Made by a program: the position numbers and the translations under genes. A stretch of 64,000 nt of DNA from positions 1,525,001 to 1,589,000 of the forward strand of contig JAWNZC010000091.1 in NCBI GenBank assembly GCA_035771165.1. Direction: 5' to 3'. The notes below the pieces were generated by a model. It saw only the letters and a program-made list of their open reading frames with translations, made no database searches and was not told where the DNA came from. Of this stretch, positions 32,332-44,589 are shown piece by piece (positions within the stretch are counted from its first letter, which is position 1; every line of letters begins with the position of its first letter). Origin of the DNA: Paragorgia papillata (taxonomy: Eukaryota; Cnidaria; Anthozoa; Scleralcyonacea; Coralliidae).

Positions 32332-34219
32332 GGTGGTACTGGAGGCTAAAGTCAACTTCTCCGATCTTAACAGTTTTTGGTCTGTTGAAAGATATAGTAA
32401 CAATAAGTTTGTATGCCAATTTTGACAGCGCTGCTTTATATACTTTTCGAGATTTGTGCCATCAAACTTTGGTATCTAAGGATGAATGTTCGCGCCAAAA
32501 CCGCAGATAAAACAGATGGAGGCTGAAAGACGATGCGTTTGTAATTGCTCTCCTACAGCGAGTTTTGACAGAATTTACACCTTGAGATACGAAGCCTATC
32601 TAGAGTGCAAACAGCTGCAGCATACAGAATAAGACACTTTCTTCTAAACTGATATCTTATTGAGCGGAAATGGGGTTTCAAGTTTATCAGTTTCTGTTGT
32701 CTGTGAGCAAGTGCAAAGCCAAGGGAATGTAAAAATGCGTGAGTTCTCACAAATTATAAAGCCAAGCCTCGTAATCTCGCATTTGTTTCACTCTTCCTAA
32801 AAGGGTTTTACTTTTTACTTGTACAAGCGAGCGCTTACGAGTTATGTGCGCAATGCGCGTTCGTTCGATTCACAGTAAATAATAGTGGCCGAGTAAAATA
32901 AAATACCAAATACAAGCCGAAATACTCAAACTTAGGCCATATTACGTGGATATAATCCAACATGTTTTTTACTTACTCTTCATTGCTGTTCAGATCTTTT
33001 TCATTGAAGCTTTCTTCAGCTGGATCATATTCATCAGAATCAACTGAATAAATATTTGCGTCGACCGGGTCATCGTCTTGATCACTACCGGACGTAACCG
33101 ATTCTCTTCCCGTCGGGTCATCCAAGTGATCCATACCTTCATCTTCTGCACCATTTTGCGCCTTCACTTTTTCCCACAGATCATTTTCTTTCAAATACCT
33201 CTGGACGTCATTTCCCGACTTAAATTTTTTCCCCTTTGGATCGATGAACGAAACAATTGTTCATTTCCGTCCACCACTGAAACTCTCTCTCTCGTTTAAC
33301 GCCCATCCGAGAGAAATAAGCTTGTCAGGGCTGAAATTAAGTCTCGATCGGGCCCAAATTCCTCGCGAAGTATTTAACTCATTCCCAACATTCGAATCAT
33401 TCATATTCGCAGCCATGTCGCTTGAATATTACTTCGAAAAGAGCGTCAACTAGCAATTAGCAATCAGCATGACGCTGACATAATGCGGTGACGTCTAATT
33501 TTAATACATGTCATCACCGACACCTTATGCGTCGTTGCTAAGCGAACTGGTTAATCCCGTTACCGCGCTATTTCCCCACACTAAAAATAGGGGTTACAGT
33601 GCTTTTTTGTCCATATTTGGGGAGACGTTATAACTATTGACCACTGACCTTTCACCTACGGCTCATCAGAACATGGGGGAACGTGTTAGCAAGTCGAAAT
33701 AGACAAAAATTTAGGTTAAAAAAGCTGTAATTTGAGGTAATATGGCCAAAATTTGATAAATTTTCATCAGTGTAATGACCTAAACCTCCATATCTCTTTC
33801 TCTTTTCAATCGATTTGATCAAAATTTGGCCTGATTGTGCACAAGCCTATAATAAAAAAATAATCTCGGAGTCCGCCAGAGTCCAAAGCTTCAAAGCTTT
33901 TGGTTGCGAAATTTTTGCCAAATAACGTAATGCTTGTAGGTCAGCGACATTTAATCGACTGATTGCGGACTCCGAGATTAAATCTTTGTATTGGTATGAC
34001 AAGTAAGTCTTCTTTGTTTCAGTTCATGAAGTTGAAAGCAAAAGCTACAATCGACCATTGAAAATCGTTAATATGGAGATCAAATTTCACTTCCCACACC
34101 CCCCTGGACTCAAAATGATTTTTTAGTGGCTGCAACAACTTCTTCTACACCATATCTCTCCGATACTATATTTTCAGATTGCAGATTCAATTTTTTCAAA
34201 ATTAGCCTACAGCACTACC
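32332..34219 (-). mobile_element. TTAA-flanked DNA element (piggyBac- or Kolobok-like) carrying an MBD exon
   Basis: TTAA at 32,328-32,331 and 34,220-34,223. Terminal inverted repeats GGTGGTACTGGAGGCTA (left) and, reading inward from the right, GGTAGTGCTGTAGGCTA: 14 of 17 positions match. Inside are an MBD-domain exon on the minus strand and a 15-bp inverted pair ATCTCGGAGTCCGC/GCGGACTCCGAGAT (33,862 and 33,966). No transposase seen. TTAA duplications are used by piggyBac and Kolobok families. The right end lies 3 bp from a BEL/Pao LTR. Confidence 0.65.
32977..33416 (-). pseudogene. Methyl-CpG-binding-domain (MBD) first exon with one stop
   Basis: The minus-strand ATG at 33,416 starts MAANMNDSNVGNELN. 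The MBD-like fold follows: SLGWALNERESFSGGRK, a TGA stop at 33,261-33,263, then FIDPKGKKFKSGNDVQRYL, which matches the DP(K/T)GKKFRSKxE(V/I)xRYL end of MBD proteins. An acidic tail (SDQDDDPVDANIYSVDSDE) leads to a strong AGA|GTAAGT donor at 32,976. Downstream exons were not found. It would read methylated CpG in host DNA if restored by readthrough. Whether it is host or element cargo depends on the enclosing TTAA element. Confidence 0.6.
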
Positions 34220-34226
34220 TTAAACG

Positions 34227-34525
34227 TGTACAAAGGGTCGTGACAACGTGAGTTAAACGGATTCAATGTTGTACGATTATCTACAAAGTAAAGAGGTATA
34301 TATACATAAAATAACATGCAAAAGAAAGAAACGTCAACTAATTTACATACAAGAACATCGACAGATATTAAATACATTATTTACATACCCTTTCTTGCGT
34401 TTCTCATCGCTTGGTAATCTTAAGCCAAAAGAATATCAATGCGATAACTCCTCGTGTCACGATAGTCACGTGGTCAGCGGTCTAAGTACTTCATTTAATA
34501 GAACTTAACTCAACATTACTTAACA
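34227..34525 (-). repeat. Probable 3' LTR of the BEL/Pao element
   Basis: On the minus strand the segment begins TGTTAAGTAATG and ends CCTTTGTACA (TG...CA), about 299 bp. No second LTR is in the window for comparison, so limits are by termini only. Confidence 0.55.
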
Positions 34526-34638
34526 CTCCCTTATTGGGTGGTTGAGTTCTTATATTTGTCACGATCGTTCTCCTCTAGGAGACACAATCTTGCAACAGGT
34601 CTCACATAAGTCCCACAATTCGTTTTGATTTCAACACT

Positions 34639-36786
34639 TCAAACCCTTCCATCCTTACCAGGAAATGTCCGCAAGACTCTCCCTGTGTGCCACATACCAC
34701 GCGATACATTGGGTTCCACGACGAGTACTAAGTCGTCCTTCTCCAAGTTCCTAACTTCTTCCGTCCATTTGTTTCTTTTCGTTAATAATGGAAGATATTC
34801 CTTCAGCCAGCGATTTGAAAACATATTAGCTAGGACTTGTGCTTGCCGATATTTCTTTCTAGAGTTGATTTTTCGATCAGCGACAGTGTCAAATGGTGAA
34901 TTAAGATTAGGTCGATGCATCAGGATATGATTCGGGGTCAGGGCCTCGAGGTCAAATGGATCAGAGCTCGCTGGAGTAGTCGGTCTGGAGTTTATGATAC
35001 CTTCCACTTCTACTAATGCGGTATGCAGTACATCTGAGTCCACGCGCCGGTTTTGAAGAATACCATGTAGAGCTCGTTTGCAGGACCTCGCCAATCTTTC
35101 TACCGCTCCATTCATATGAGGGGCATTTGGTGGATGAAATTTCCAGTCGGTTCCATGCTTGGTAAGGTTCTGTTCAATCTTATTGTGGGCAAGGCGTTCC
35201 CATCCTTCGCGCATTTCTCTTTCCGCTCAAACCAAGTTTGTCCCTCCATCTGAGGTGATCGTTTTTGGGTACCCACGGCGATTAGCAAAACGAGTGAGAC
35301 AGTTCAAGAATGTGTCAGTCTCTAGTGTTTCAGCTAACTCCAAATGAACTGCTCTTACGTTTGCACAGCAAAACAAAACGCACCATCTTTTTACCTCACT
35401 TCGACGTTGCTTGGCGTGGATTGGACCGAACAGGTCGACAATGGTATGGCTAAACGGTGGTAAAAAAGGTGTCAGGCGTCTTCTAGGGAGGTTCCCCTTG
35501 CGAGGTGGCGTCGGATTCATTCTTCGTTTTTTTCAGTAAAAGCACTCCTCCGCGTACTTCTTGATTTCCGATCTACCATTCACTAACCAGTAGCGTGTCC
35601 GTATCGAGCTCAATATGTAATCAGTCGGACTATGACTAAGTTGATAGTGATATTCGTGAATTATTAAGAGACCAATCCTCGATTTTCCATCGACAATTAT
35701 TGGGTGACGGGTATCATATGCCATTGGGGCGTCTTGTATACGGCCTCCGACTCTCAGTAATCCGTCATTTTCCTCGATAAACGGGGAAAGTTTGACCAGA
35801 CGAGAATTCTTGGCGATGGGTTTGTCCTTGGTTAACTAACGCTTCTACTTCAAGGGAAAAACTCTCAACTTGTGCTTGTCGGAGTAATATCATCTCTGCT
35901 CGATGCAATACGTCAGTTCCATGGTTTTGGGTCGATCCTGTTTTCCTTGCATTCACTTTTCCACGCATCAGGTCGATGAACTTTAGGACGTTTGCCACTA
36001 CTCTCCTTGCCTTCTCGAAGGATGAGTACCTTTCTAACTTGAAGGTGATTTTATTTGATTCATCAACTGCTGTCGTTCTTGTATGAACTTGTTTTCTGAG
36101 TTCAGCTTCTTCGTCAATCACCTCCCCCTCGTCAGGACGCCGGGGCCATAATTCTTCGGTCTGGTAAAGGAAGTCAGGGCCACGTTGCCATGTGCTCTCT
36201 GATGTCGTTTCCGAAAGCTTAAGCCCTCTAGTACCTGCGTCGGCGATGTTCTTCTTTGTAGGGACGTAATTCACTTGCACTCTTCTCTTGCCATTGGCTT
36301 CTAGCCCTTTGAGGTCATCCCCAATATCGACAATTCTGTGGGCAACGTGATCCCGATATTTGTTGCTTGGTTGTCGGATCCAATGTAGAACTACCATGGA
36401 ATCAATCCAGAACGTCAACATGGAGATCTGATAGTCCAACTCCTCGACCAATGTGAGTGCCAGTTTCACTGCCATACAGGCTGTATCTAATTCCAGACGT
36501 GGTATGGTCATCTGTACCTTTCCATCGGGATAGGAAAAGCGTAGATATCATGCTGCGCATTTTGCTTGCTTGGAACTATCGGAAAATACATGTAGTTGTA
36601 CTTCACACGGGATGTCGTCGGATGATCTAAATGTGATGCTTTCCACCGCCTGTACTTCATCTTCCCATTTTCTCCACTCTCTGAGTTCCTCCTCTGGAAT
36701 CTCCGCATCCCACCCTACTTCCTCCAAACAAAGTGTCTGTTGCAGTATTCGTCCTCGAATGGTGAACTCTGGTCTCTCTCGCGCGC
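34639..36786 (-). pseudogene. BEL/Pao pol: RT end, RNase H, integrase
   Basis: Fragments in order: RT/RNase H junction (EELREWRKWEDEVQAVESI, VQLHVFSDSSKQA), RNase H with MTIPRLELDTACMAVKLA and TFWIDSMVVLHWI, then VNYVPTKKNIADAGTRG. Integrase follows: zinc-binding part (RYWLVNGRSEIKKYAEECF), core TIVDLFGPIH and TITSDGGTNLV, and the C-terminal part NAPHMNGAVERLARS with the final VEPNVSRGMWHTGRVL. Stops near 36,550, 35,765, 35,533 and 35,227 divide it, mostly in frame or with single shifts. The Asp-Asp-Glu triad can be assigned (VDLF, SDGG, VERL). A Cys in the zinc-binding region precedes one of the stops. Confidence 0.9.
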
Positions 36787-37074
36787 GGGGGCTAGTGGGC
36801 GAGGTAGGCTAGGGAACTGGGGAGAGGGACGCGAAAAATTCGGCAGAGTTGCCTGCCATAAATCGAAGAGTTTGGACGTGGAATGTCACCCAATGGATGC
36901 GGAGTGGGACCCCGGGTACCCTGGGGAATTATTTGCACGACAAACTAAAAACAAAATGGATTCGTCGGAACAAGAAAAGCCTTCCAAAATTCCAATTTAT
37001 GTAAAGAGTAATTTGCTGTTCTCTAGCACTAATTATAAAAAAGTGTTAAGAGAGGTAAAAGAAAAGAGGATTAC

Positions 37075-38528
37075 AGGGGCGGATTTAGGATTTTGAAAAC
37101 GTCAGTCAAAGTTGTGGTCCACGTTTCTAGGGGGGTCCGAGGGCATGCTCCCCAGGAAAATTTGAAATTGGGGTCTCTAAAATGTCATTTCCCACGATTT
37201 GACAGCACATTTTTTGAAACTTTTAAAACATATTTGTAATGGCATATTTTACTATGTTTACAAATTAAAACATTTGTCCAAATTGGATGTTCAGCATTTA
37301 TATTTTTACAAAGCTAACTAAAATATTAGCCAAACGCCCATGCATGCCTTCTAAAATTAACTAATTATTCATTGTCTCAAAGAACTTGTAGTGTGTAATT
37401 TCCTCTAATTTAATAAATTATATGTTATCTACCGACTACCGTAACATTGATATAAGCTACTTAGATAAACCCGAGGTCATATTTCACGAACACGCCGTTA
37501 AAATATATCTTATCAGAGCAAGATAGCGAGACTAACAATAATTTGAAAACGGTTATTCATTTAAAAATCATGGAAAGAAAGATCCAATTTAACGTTGAAC
37601 TAAACCTTGGCTTAAGGATCAATTGATCCTTTCAAATTCATATATAAGAGCTCCTGCATGGCAAGCGTGAAACATGCTATTAAATGCCGCCTTGCTGAAT
37701 AAATATATGTCAGTCTGAACTCAGACTTCACTAGGACGCAAAATCATAAATAATACGATATTGAGACTTAAAAAACCCACATATATTCGACACTAGATTG
37801 TTTGTATATTTGAAATGAAACTAAGACGACCTTAACTTACTAGTCAGTCTAGTCTTACCTTACAGCAGTAGGGGAATAAATGACTCCGCGCAGTGCCAAA
37901 ATTCAGACGCGCTTTCAATCGCGTCTATTAAAATGTTCCTCACTTGAAATAAATCGATGACTGTGTAATCTAGATGACAAATCATCGTAGATTGTTCACA
38001 GTATTTCTTCATCGTTGCTGTTGAAAGCAGCTAAAACCCGTTCGAAAACGCTTATACAGAACTCGTATGACTGAAACCACGAACACAGTGAGAAGCCTCC
38101 AGGCTTCAATGAATAAATTACTCGGTATCTCAGCTGACTCAGCAATCAATGGTTGCCATGGTGCAGATCGGTCAAAAAGCCCAAAATCAACGCGACAGCC
38201 AATCAGTTTTGAGGCAAATCGGTCAAAAAATTGGTTGCCATGGTGCAGATCGGTCAAATTGATCAAACACCAATCAGATCTCTCTGCAAACCGGTCAAAA
38301 CTCTCAAAGCGAAGGCTGACCACCGGTCATCCCTGCCCGGTGTTTGCTGACTCGCAAATTACGATAAAAGCAAATTTGAAACCTAATCAGTCTGCCAAGC
38401 TTTGGCAGTCACGGCATAACATTTTCTAGAAGACTGTTGAGATTAAAATATTGTATGATTGCGCAATTATTCTGGTGATTTTTTACGTCAGTCGCGTGAC
38501 CGGTCTGATGTATGCTAAATCCACCCCT
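37075..38528 (+). mobile_element. Non-autonomous inverted-repeat element, copy 1 (1.45 kb)
   Basis: Ends AGGGGCGGATTTAG and CTAAATCCACCCCT with a perfect 7-bp flanking duplication GGATTAC (37,068-37,074 and 38,529-38,535). Contains an internal repeated block with CATGGTGCAGATCGGTCAAA occurring twice (38,157 and 38,238). No transposase. The AGGGGCGGAT terminus is common among hAT-type MITEs. Open frames inside are not genes. Confidence 0.9.
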
Positions 38529-39458
38529 GGATTACAATAGAAAGTAAAAAGTACTAAGAACGCATCTGAGAGAAACAATTGACTCGAAACCGAAAGTTCT
38601 ATCTCAGTTGTCCGACTCGTCGAGCTCTCACAGTCACTGTTTGGATATTGGTGATTCAAGACCTGTAGCTAACGTACCAGGTTCATCAAGCAATTCTGTA
38701 AGGAGCTCAATAGTAACTCCTGGAGGAACTAAGCGCAAAGGTAAATGTGAATGCTATATTTGTGTCTTTTAATTTAAATACATAAAATGAATTATTTAAA
38801 ATACAGTGTAATATACAGCTTTCATTTATTTCAATGTCGACGTTTCTTGTTGTATTTCTATGTTCATGTTTTAAACATGCCAAGTTTATTCATCTACTCA
38901 GTTGCAGTCATTTTGCTCACAACCAAAATCAAATTATTTATTTTCCAGTGAACATTTCACATAGAACGTTCAGGATGAGTTTGGAGAGGGCTCTCAAAGA
39001 ACGAGTGAAGTTTGTTCAAGGAGAAGAACTATCACTGGACGATTTGATATTGGTCTTGGAGGGAAAAATACATGGCATAAAGATAATGTCCCGAAAAACT
39101 CTCTTGACTAACATCTCAGAAATATTGGGCTCAAGGATAAAGTGCAAAGGAAAAAATAAACAGTAAGCATTGCAATTTACATTGAGTCAGTTAAATCAAT
39201 CACATCATTGTATTTGTATTATTAAAATGGGCAATTAAGTTATTTCAAATACATGTGTTAATATTTTATAACGTGATATTTTATAATCCTCGCCATTTTA
39301 TCTCGTTTTTTTAAATTTTATCTTCAATAAACTGAAATTTTATTGGCGTGCTAAAATAGGATGTTCTTCACTTTTATCAGATTATATTATGCAGATTTTG
39401 CTATTGTAAAAGATGTGGACACAAAGCTTGTGACACGTCACACCACCGCATGTTTCAG

Positions 39459-40348
39459 GTAATGAATGATACATAATAATTATGTTATATCTGATGTAAA
39501 TCAACTGTATTTCACTCCTGGGACATGTAGCACCTTTTCAACCAATCCAGAATTTTCTGTTAAATTACAATGACTTATCAGATTATCATTTGTTATAGCT
39601 TCTCGTAATGCATCTCCTTCACATGAAGATCAAGTATGTGAAGTAAGGAAATGTGAGATGGTTTAATGAAATTTTTAGGACACTAAGTAATTTGTATTGA
39701 CAGTGTTTAATGGTGGTGTGTGACTACAACTGCCAGAATACTCTGCCAGTATTCTGATGGCCCAAAGCATTCTGGTAGTTGTACATAATCACATAACACC
39801 ATCCAATGTAATGTCATCATGCAAATGGCCTATTTTCTACAAATGCATGTTTTCTGAAAATCATAATATTGGCATGTTAAGCTATTGCAATTACTAAATA
39901 TTAAAGTGTGAAAGCTAATGCAGATAACATGCAGTACGGTACTGTGACAGATATGTGAACTGAAAAGCCGTGTTTACACTGCAAGCCTTGGCCTAACTTT
40001 GGCTTACTTTTTGGCAGTGTAAACACGTCCTGGGCTGGCCTAGACCAGGCCTTGGCCAGAATATCTGGGCTTGCTTCTTTTGTTGGTCTATGCTTTGGCC
40101 TTGGCCAGGCTTGTGCCAGTGTAAACACGACACATTTACCCCGGGCTAGGCCAAGGCCAGGCCATGGCTTGCAGTGTAAACACGGCTAAAGATACTTACA
40201 GACATTTGACATACAGTATCTGTCAGTTTTGTCATGGTAGGCACAGATATCAAGCAAGAATTAATGAAAACCTTGTTTGATATATAGCCACATGTATTCC
40301 TATATAGATATACTTTTTATTCATGTCAATATCTAATTGTTTCTACAG
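39459..40348 (+). other. Intron of gene A with a small MITE
   Basis: A possible 45-nt exon near 39,600-39,645 (TTATAG acceptor, GTAAGG donor, reading SRNASPSHEDQVCE) does not fit the phase of its upstream neighbour. The rest holds the MITE at 39,966-40,187. Confidence 0.35.
39966..40187. repeat. MITE, about 222 bp
   Basis: Ends AGCCGTGTTTACACTGCAAG and CTTGCAGTGTAAACACGGCT (20-bp perfect inverted repeat) with further GGCCTTGGCC-type inverted words inside, plus internal copies of the GTGTAAACACG motif. Confidence 0.9.
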
Positions 40349-40730
40349 CAAATGTCACAGATGATAATCCATATCTACATAGACCCTCTTCTTCTAAAGT
40401 AACATGCAAGACCAGACTTCACTTTTCAGGTAATCAATGCACCACATTAATTTTTTAATTTTTGTAGGTAATAATTAGTATTAGTACAGACTGTATCTAT
40501 TCTTATATATGTTGCTGTATAATTTTTAAGATTGAATAGGTTTTCATAGCCTATTTATAAAGAATGGGAATCATTATTTTATTCAATTTTATTTATCTTT
40601 ATATATATCTATAATTTTTTTTGCTTAATTGTTCTAGATGAAGAATTACCAGGGATTTCAGTTTGTCAAGAAAATCTTGATGTGGCCAATATTGCTATGA
40701 AAATGGATGACTTGGAGTTAGCTAATCCAG

Positions 40731-43384
40731 GTATTTACATGTACAGTATGCAAACACATTATAACCAACTGTATTTTAAATTTATTGCCCTCTTTCAATA
40801 ATTTATTACTCGGGCTACCTGTGGTAGCCGAGTCGAGGTTTCGGCTCCGTTTGTCTTTATTTTCCACACAAAACTGCAAAATTGGAGCCTCCCATATTTG
40901 GAGCCTACACTTCGAGTGTTCGGTCACTTTGAAAATTAATCGACAGTCCTGTTCCTTAGTTCCTATTCTGTGGAACTTTGTATCAAGCACATCACTGATC
41001 AACCATATAAGCAATTTGCTTGGAAAACCTACCAACAATTTCGTCAAAGGCAAAGCTAGCCGAAGCTGTTGCATCCAAGTGGCAACCAAACAACCGACAA
41101 CGATATACAGTATATATTTTTCTCATGGCTAAACAGGTCTCTACATTCTATAAATATTTAATACCGCCGGTACAGAGATGAGGATCAAAACGCTAACATT
41201 CTGGATCTTTATATTGGCACTGTATACACTTTCTCATGCTTTTGGTCAAGCAATTGCGATATTCATAGGTTTTTCACATGGCTTCAGCAATACTAACAGT
41301 TGTTCAATGATCTGGCTCACGACTGTCTGTGAATTGGTTTGATTAACTCAGTACCTGTATTAAAACCTCATGAAAACTATTGCAAACAAAATCCAAGATG
41401 TGAGAACACAAAGAACATTCACGAAGATGACAGACTTTAAGGAAACAGTTTGTTGAGAGTAATAGTGTCTTTACATTTTTGCATTATTATTTAAGTGCGT
41501 TATTACTAAATGAGTTGTATATTTGTTATGTTGAGTAGGAAGCTTGTATACACATGTACGTTCTACAATATGTACCATTTGTGTTTTTACCAACTGTTGC
41601 TTGTCTTTGAGTTTGAGATCGGCAATGGACAGTAGTCTTATTGATCCATTAGGATTTATATTCAAAGTGCTTTGAACCTTTGAGTATGTAATTTTGTGAC
41701 AAATATGTTATCCATATATTGATGTTCATTTTGATACTGTATAAATTTTGATGCATAGATTGAGTAAAAAGATATTCATCATAGAAACAACTTTGAACCA
41801 GTCATGTTCCTCATATATATACAGTAATACTGTAATGACATATTGGCCATTATAACATCAGCAGCCAAGTGTGTGTTATTTTCGGATGGTACCAAAATTT
41901 ATAGAGAAATTAGAGTGTCTGACATTCAACTACAGTACCAGCACTGCAGAGTCAAAGAGCCGTCTCAACATGCTCTAAAGCAAAAACATAGAATCAGGAT
42001 TCATGTTGTATGAAGATATTGCATAGATGTAGGGTGTGGGTATATTTTACTAGTCACCTATTGCATATTTGCTAGTGCATCTGTACCTGGCCCACACATG
42101 TGAAGTTTGGGCACCTCAGACAATAACTAAAATCAGTAAGTTTGAAAGACTACAAAGCAGGGCAACTAAATATATTTAAAGTTTTTCAACTGGCAGGATG
42201 ATTTATCATACAATCTGAATGATCATCTGAAAACAGTTAATTTACTACTATACCATTATCATACTGGCATGACTTGAAAGATCTTATCTATTTTAAATGT
42301 TATACAGGTCACTATAATATTCCTATTTATAGTTTTGGGCAACTCAATAATTCAGTCAGAATCACTAGAAACAGTTCAGAACTAGATGTACTAGTTTCTA
42401 AGTGCGGTACTAAACTTTTTAAGCGAGTTAATACTGTATATTTAAACCTTGGAGTAGTTAGTCTACCTTGCTCAATACCAGATTCTACCTCAGTTAATCA
42501 GTTTAAAACTCAACTTTCTAATCACTACATTAATGCTGTAATTATTAGTTAATGCTTACAACGTCAATAACGTTTTTTGGAAATCAATGTTTAAAATATT
42601 CATTCTGACCTGTAACATACTCTCTTCTAAACCTTACTGCTACTGACCTTGATCACTTATATCTATTGTATTTGTTTACATGATTATCCTGAATTGTGAA
42701 ATGGTCTAGAATTCCAGTAAAGAAAATGAAACCCAATCCTGACCCCCACCTCTAAACCTGACCCTAAACGTAACGACAACCCCTGGTAACCTTAAATCTA
42801 ACCACAACCCCCCAGGGAGAATGTTCCACCTCTCAGACCCTGACCACAACACCCCTACTGTTTTTTGTTATATGCTTTTTAGTTTAACATCCCGCATGTG
42901 GGACAGAGAAGTCCCCTAGGCATCAGGATCATCCTGAATTTTAGACACTTTAAATTGACAATTCAGGATAGTCCTGCACCACATTCAGCCTTCGATCTGA
43001 TCTTCCTCGGCCCACTCCCACCTATTTGCTCATGCGTTGTAGAGACCTGCACTTTCCAGTAGCCCGAGTGAACACCTGACCCAGGTGTCTTGTTCTGATT
43101 GAAGCATCACCAATGTTATATCTCCTCCATCAGCATTGCCCAAATGCAGAAATTATATAACCCAATAATTCAATTGGATCAGTGCAGTGCAATGTAGTGA
43201 AGAAGGAATAGATACCTCTAGATACCTTTTTCAATTATTCATATCATCATGGTTTTCTGCTTGAGCTGAATGTAGGTAGACTGAAGCTAATTTATCTAGT
43301 TTGTTTCCCATCAGATTTGTATTAGTTTCTGGCTTACAGTATATAGTAGTAGTAAATGCTTTTTTCTTTTATACCTGTACCTAG
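40731..43384 (+). other. Large intron of gene A
   Basis: Holds a LINE remnant (42,050-42,552), a C-rich degenerate CCCTAA-like tract (42,730-42,840) and otherwise AT-rich sequence. Confidence 0.5.
42050..42552 (+). pseudogene. LINE reverse transcriptase C-terminal remnant
   Basis: Frames change, but the pattern of a CR1/jockey-type RT end is readable: AHTCEVWAPQTITKISKFER, LQSRATKYI, LSYWHDLKDLIYFKCYTGHY and SLPCSIPDSTSVNQFKTQL. 5'-truncated and decayed. Not derived from the LINE at 20,948, whose C-terminus reads differently. Confidence 0.7.
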
Positions 43385-44129
43385 ATCTCTGCCAACAGTT
43401 TGAATCAATAAATAAGAAATTATGCAAAGCCCAGCAGCAAATTGATGCCTTGAATGAAACTGTAACTGATTTGCAAAATGAGAAAAAAGTCCTGGTTGAT
43501 AATATATCTGAAGTAAAGAAGCATATTGATACATATGAAAAGACAGCAAATGGATTAATTATGAAGCAGGAAGAGATGATTTTGCTGTACAAAGATATTA
43601 TTGAATGTGGAAGTCTTCTTGGTGGTTTGTTGTCTATATCAGAAAGGGATGCTATAAAGTCGGAGGTGAAAAAGACTAAAACAATCTTCAATCTGGGAAT
43701 AAGGGGCCAAGATGTTACCGACCTTGCAGAAAAATTTGATCCTATGTTATTTAGCAAGCTTGTTCATGAACTAAAAGAACAGTGCCCATGAACTAAAAGA
43801 ACAGTGCCCAACAATAAAAAATATCTTGGAGCAATTTCTTTTGTCTGATAATGTATCTAGGAATACAAAGAAAACACCATCAATGAAGATGAAGGCTTCT
43901 ATGCATCTGTTTGCATCTCTCATGGATGCGAGAGATCAGAGAAGTGGAAATGACATTCCAGTGTTGTTTGGTTTGTTGTGTCTATGCTATGGGGCTGGAC
44001 CATCCATGATCACAATCCTTCAGCATCTTGGCCTGTCAGAGTCATTTCCAGTTTTGTAAGTGTTATATTCTGTTAATAATACACAATGCTAAGAAAACTA
44101 TATATATATATATATATATATTATATATT

Positions 44130-44430
44130 ATTGGATTCATCTAAGCCCGATATGGCAAAATATTTAAGTCGAAAATTCAATATTGGGCGAGACCGAAGGT
44201 CGAGCCTAATATTAAAATTTGAGACAAATATTTTCCATATCGGGCGAAGATGAATCCAATAGGTGTTTTATTATATCGAACAAATAATCGTGCAACTGGC
44301 AGGTAAATATACCTTGTGCACATGTCCAAAGGTTGCTGCCCAATATGTAGTTGTCCTACATCGTAAAATATTGGGCTGGCACGTGACGCTAATGTAGACA
44401 TTTGATTGGACGATTATTTGTGAGGGTATA
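44130..44430. repeat. Palindrome-tipped short element
   Basis: 44,130-44,261 is an inverted repeat (ATTGGATTCATC pairs with GATGAATCCAAT; CCCGATATGG with CCATATCGGG). It is followed by TTATATCGAACAAATAATCG (44,271-44,290), which is partly repeated in reverse at 44,411-44,430 (CGATTATTTGTGAGGGTATA). The same tail motif follows the palindrome at 6,704. No coding capacity. Confidence 0.6.
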
Positions 44431-44456
44431 ATATATATATATAAAGATAGAGCGAA

Positions 44457-44586
44457 TATACTATAAGTGGGCTTACCTCGCTACTGTCAGTTTCACGCTG
44501 GGCGATCTTCAGGCGGCTCAGCGCCCAGCGTGAAACTGACAGTAGCGACACCAACATTTGAGATAACCCCACTTATAGTATATATA
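44457..44586. repeat. Palindrome at the 3' side of the second YR gene
   Basis: CTACTGTCAGTTTCACGCTG GGCG pairs with CGCCCAGCGTGAAACTGACA; the outer parts TATACTATAAGTGGG and CCCACTTATAGTATA also pair. One arm has about 14 extra bases. TA repeats lie outside it. Confidence 0.9.
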
Positions 44587-44589
44587 TAT

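Larger units (their letters stand above)
34227..36786 (-). mobile_element. BEL/Pao retrotransposon, 3' half
   Basis: Minus orientation. The element starts abruptly at about 36,786 inside the end of RT, so gag, protease and most RT are missing. It passes through RNase H and integrase and ends in a 3' LTR. A purine-rich AATAAGGGAG precedes the LTR and may be the polypurine tract. Confidence 0.85.

Noticed and set aside
38009..38429. Open frames of 104-120 codons
   Set aside because: Internal to the non-autonomous inverted-repeat element and present again, inverted, at 45,764-46,090; no protein family and no conservation of one frame.
42730..42840. Interstitial telomere repeat
   Set aside because: CCCTAA-like words are too degenerate and mixed with other C-rich words to support telomeric origin.
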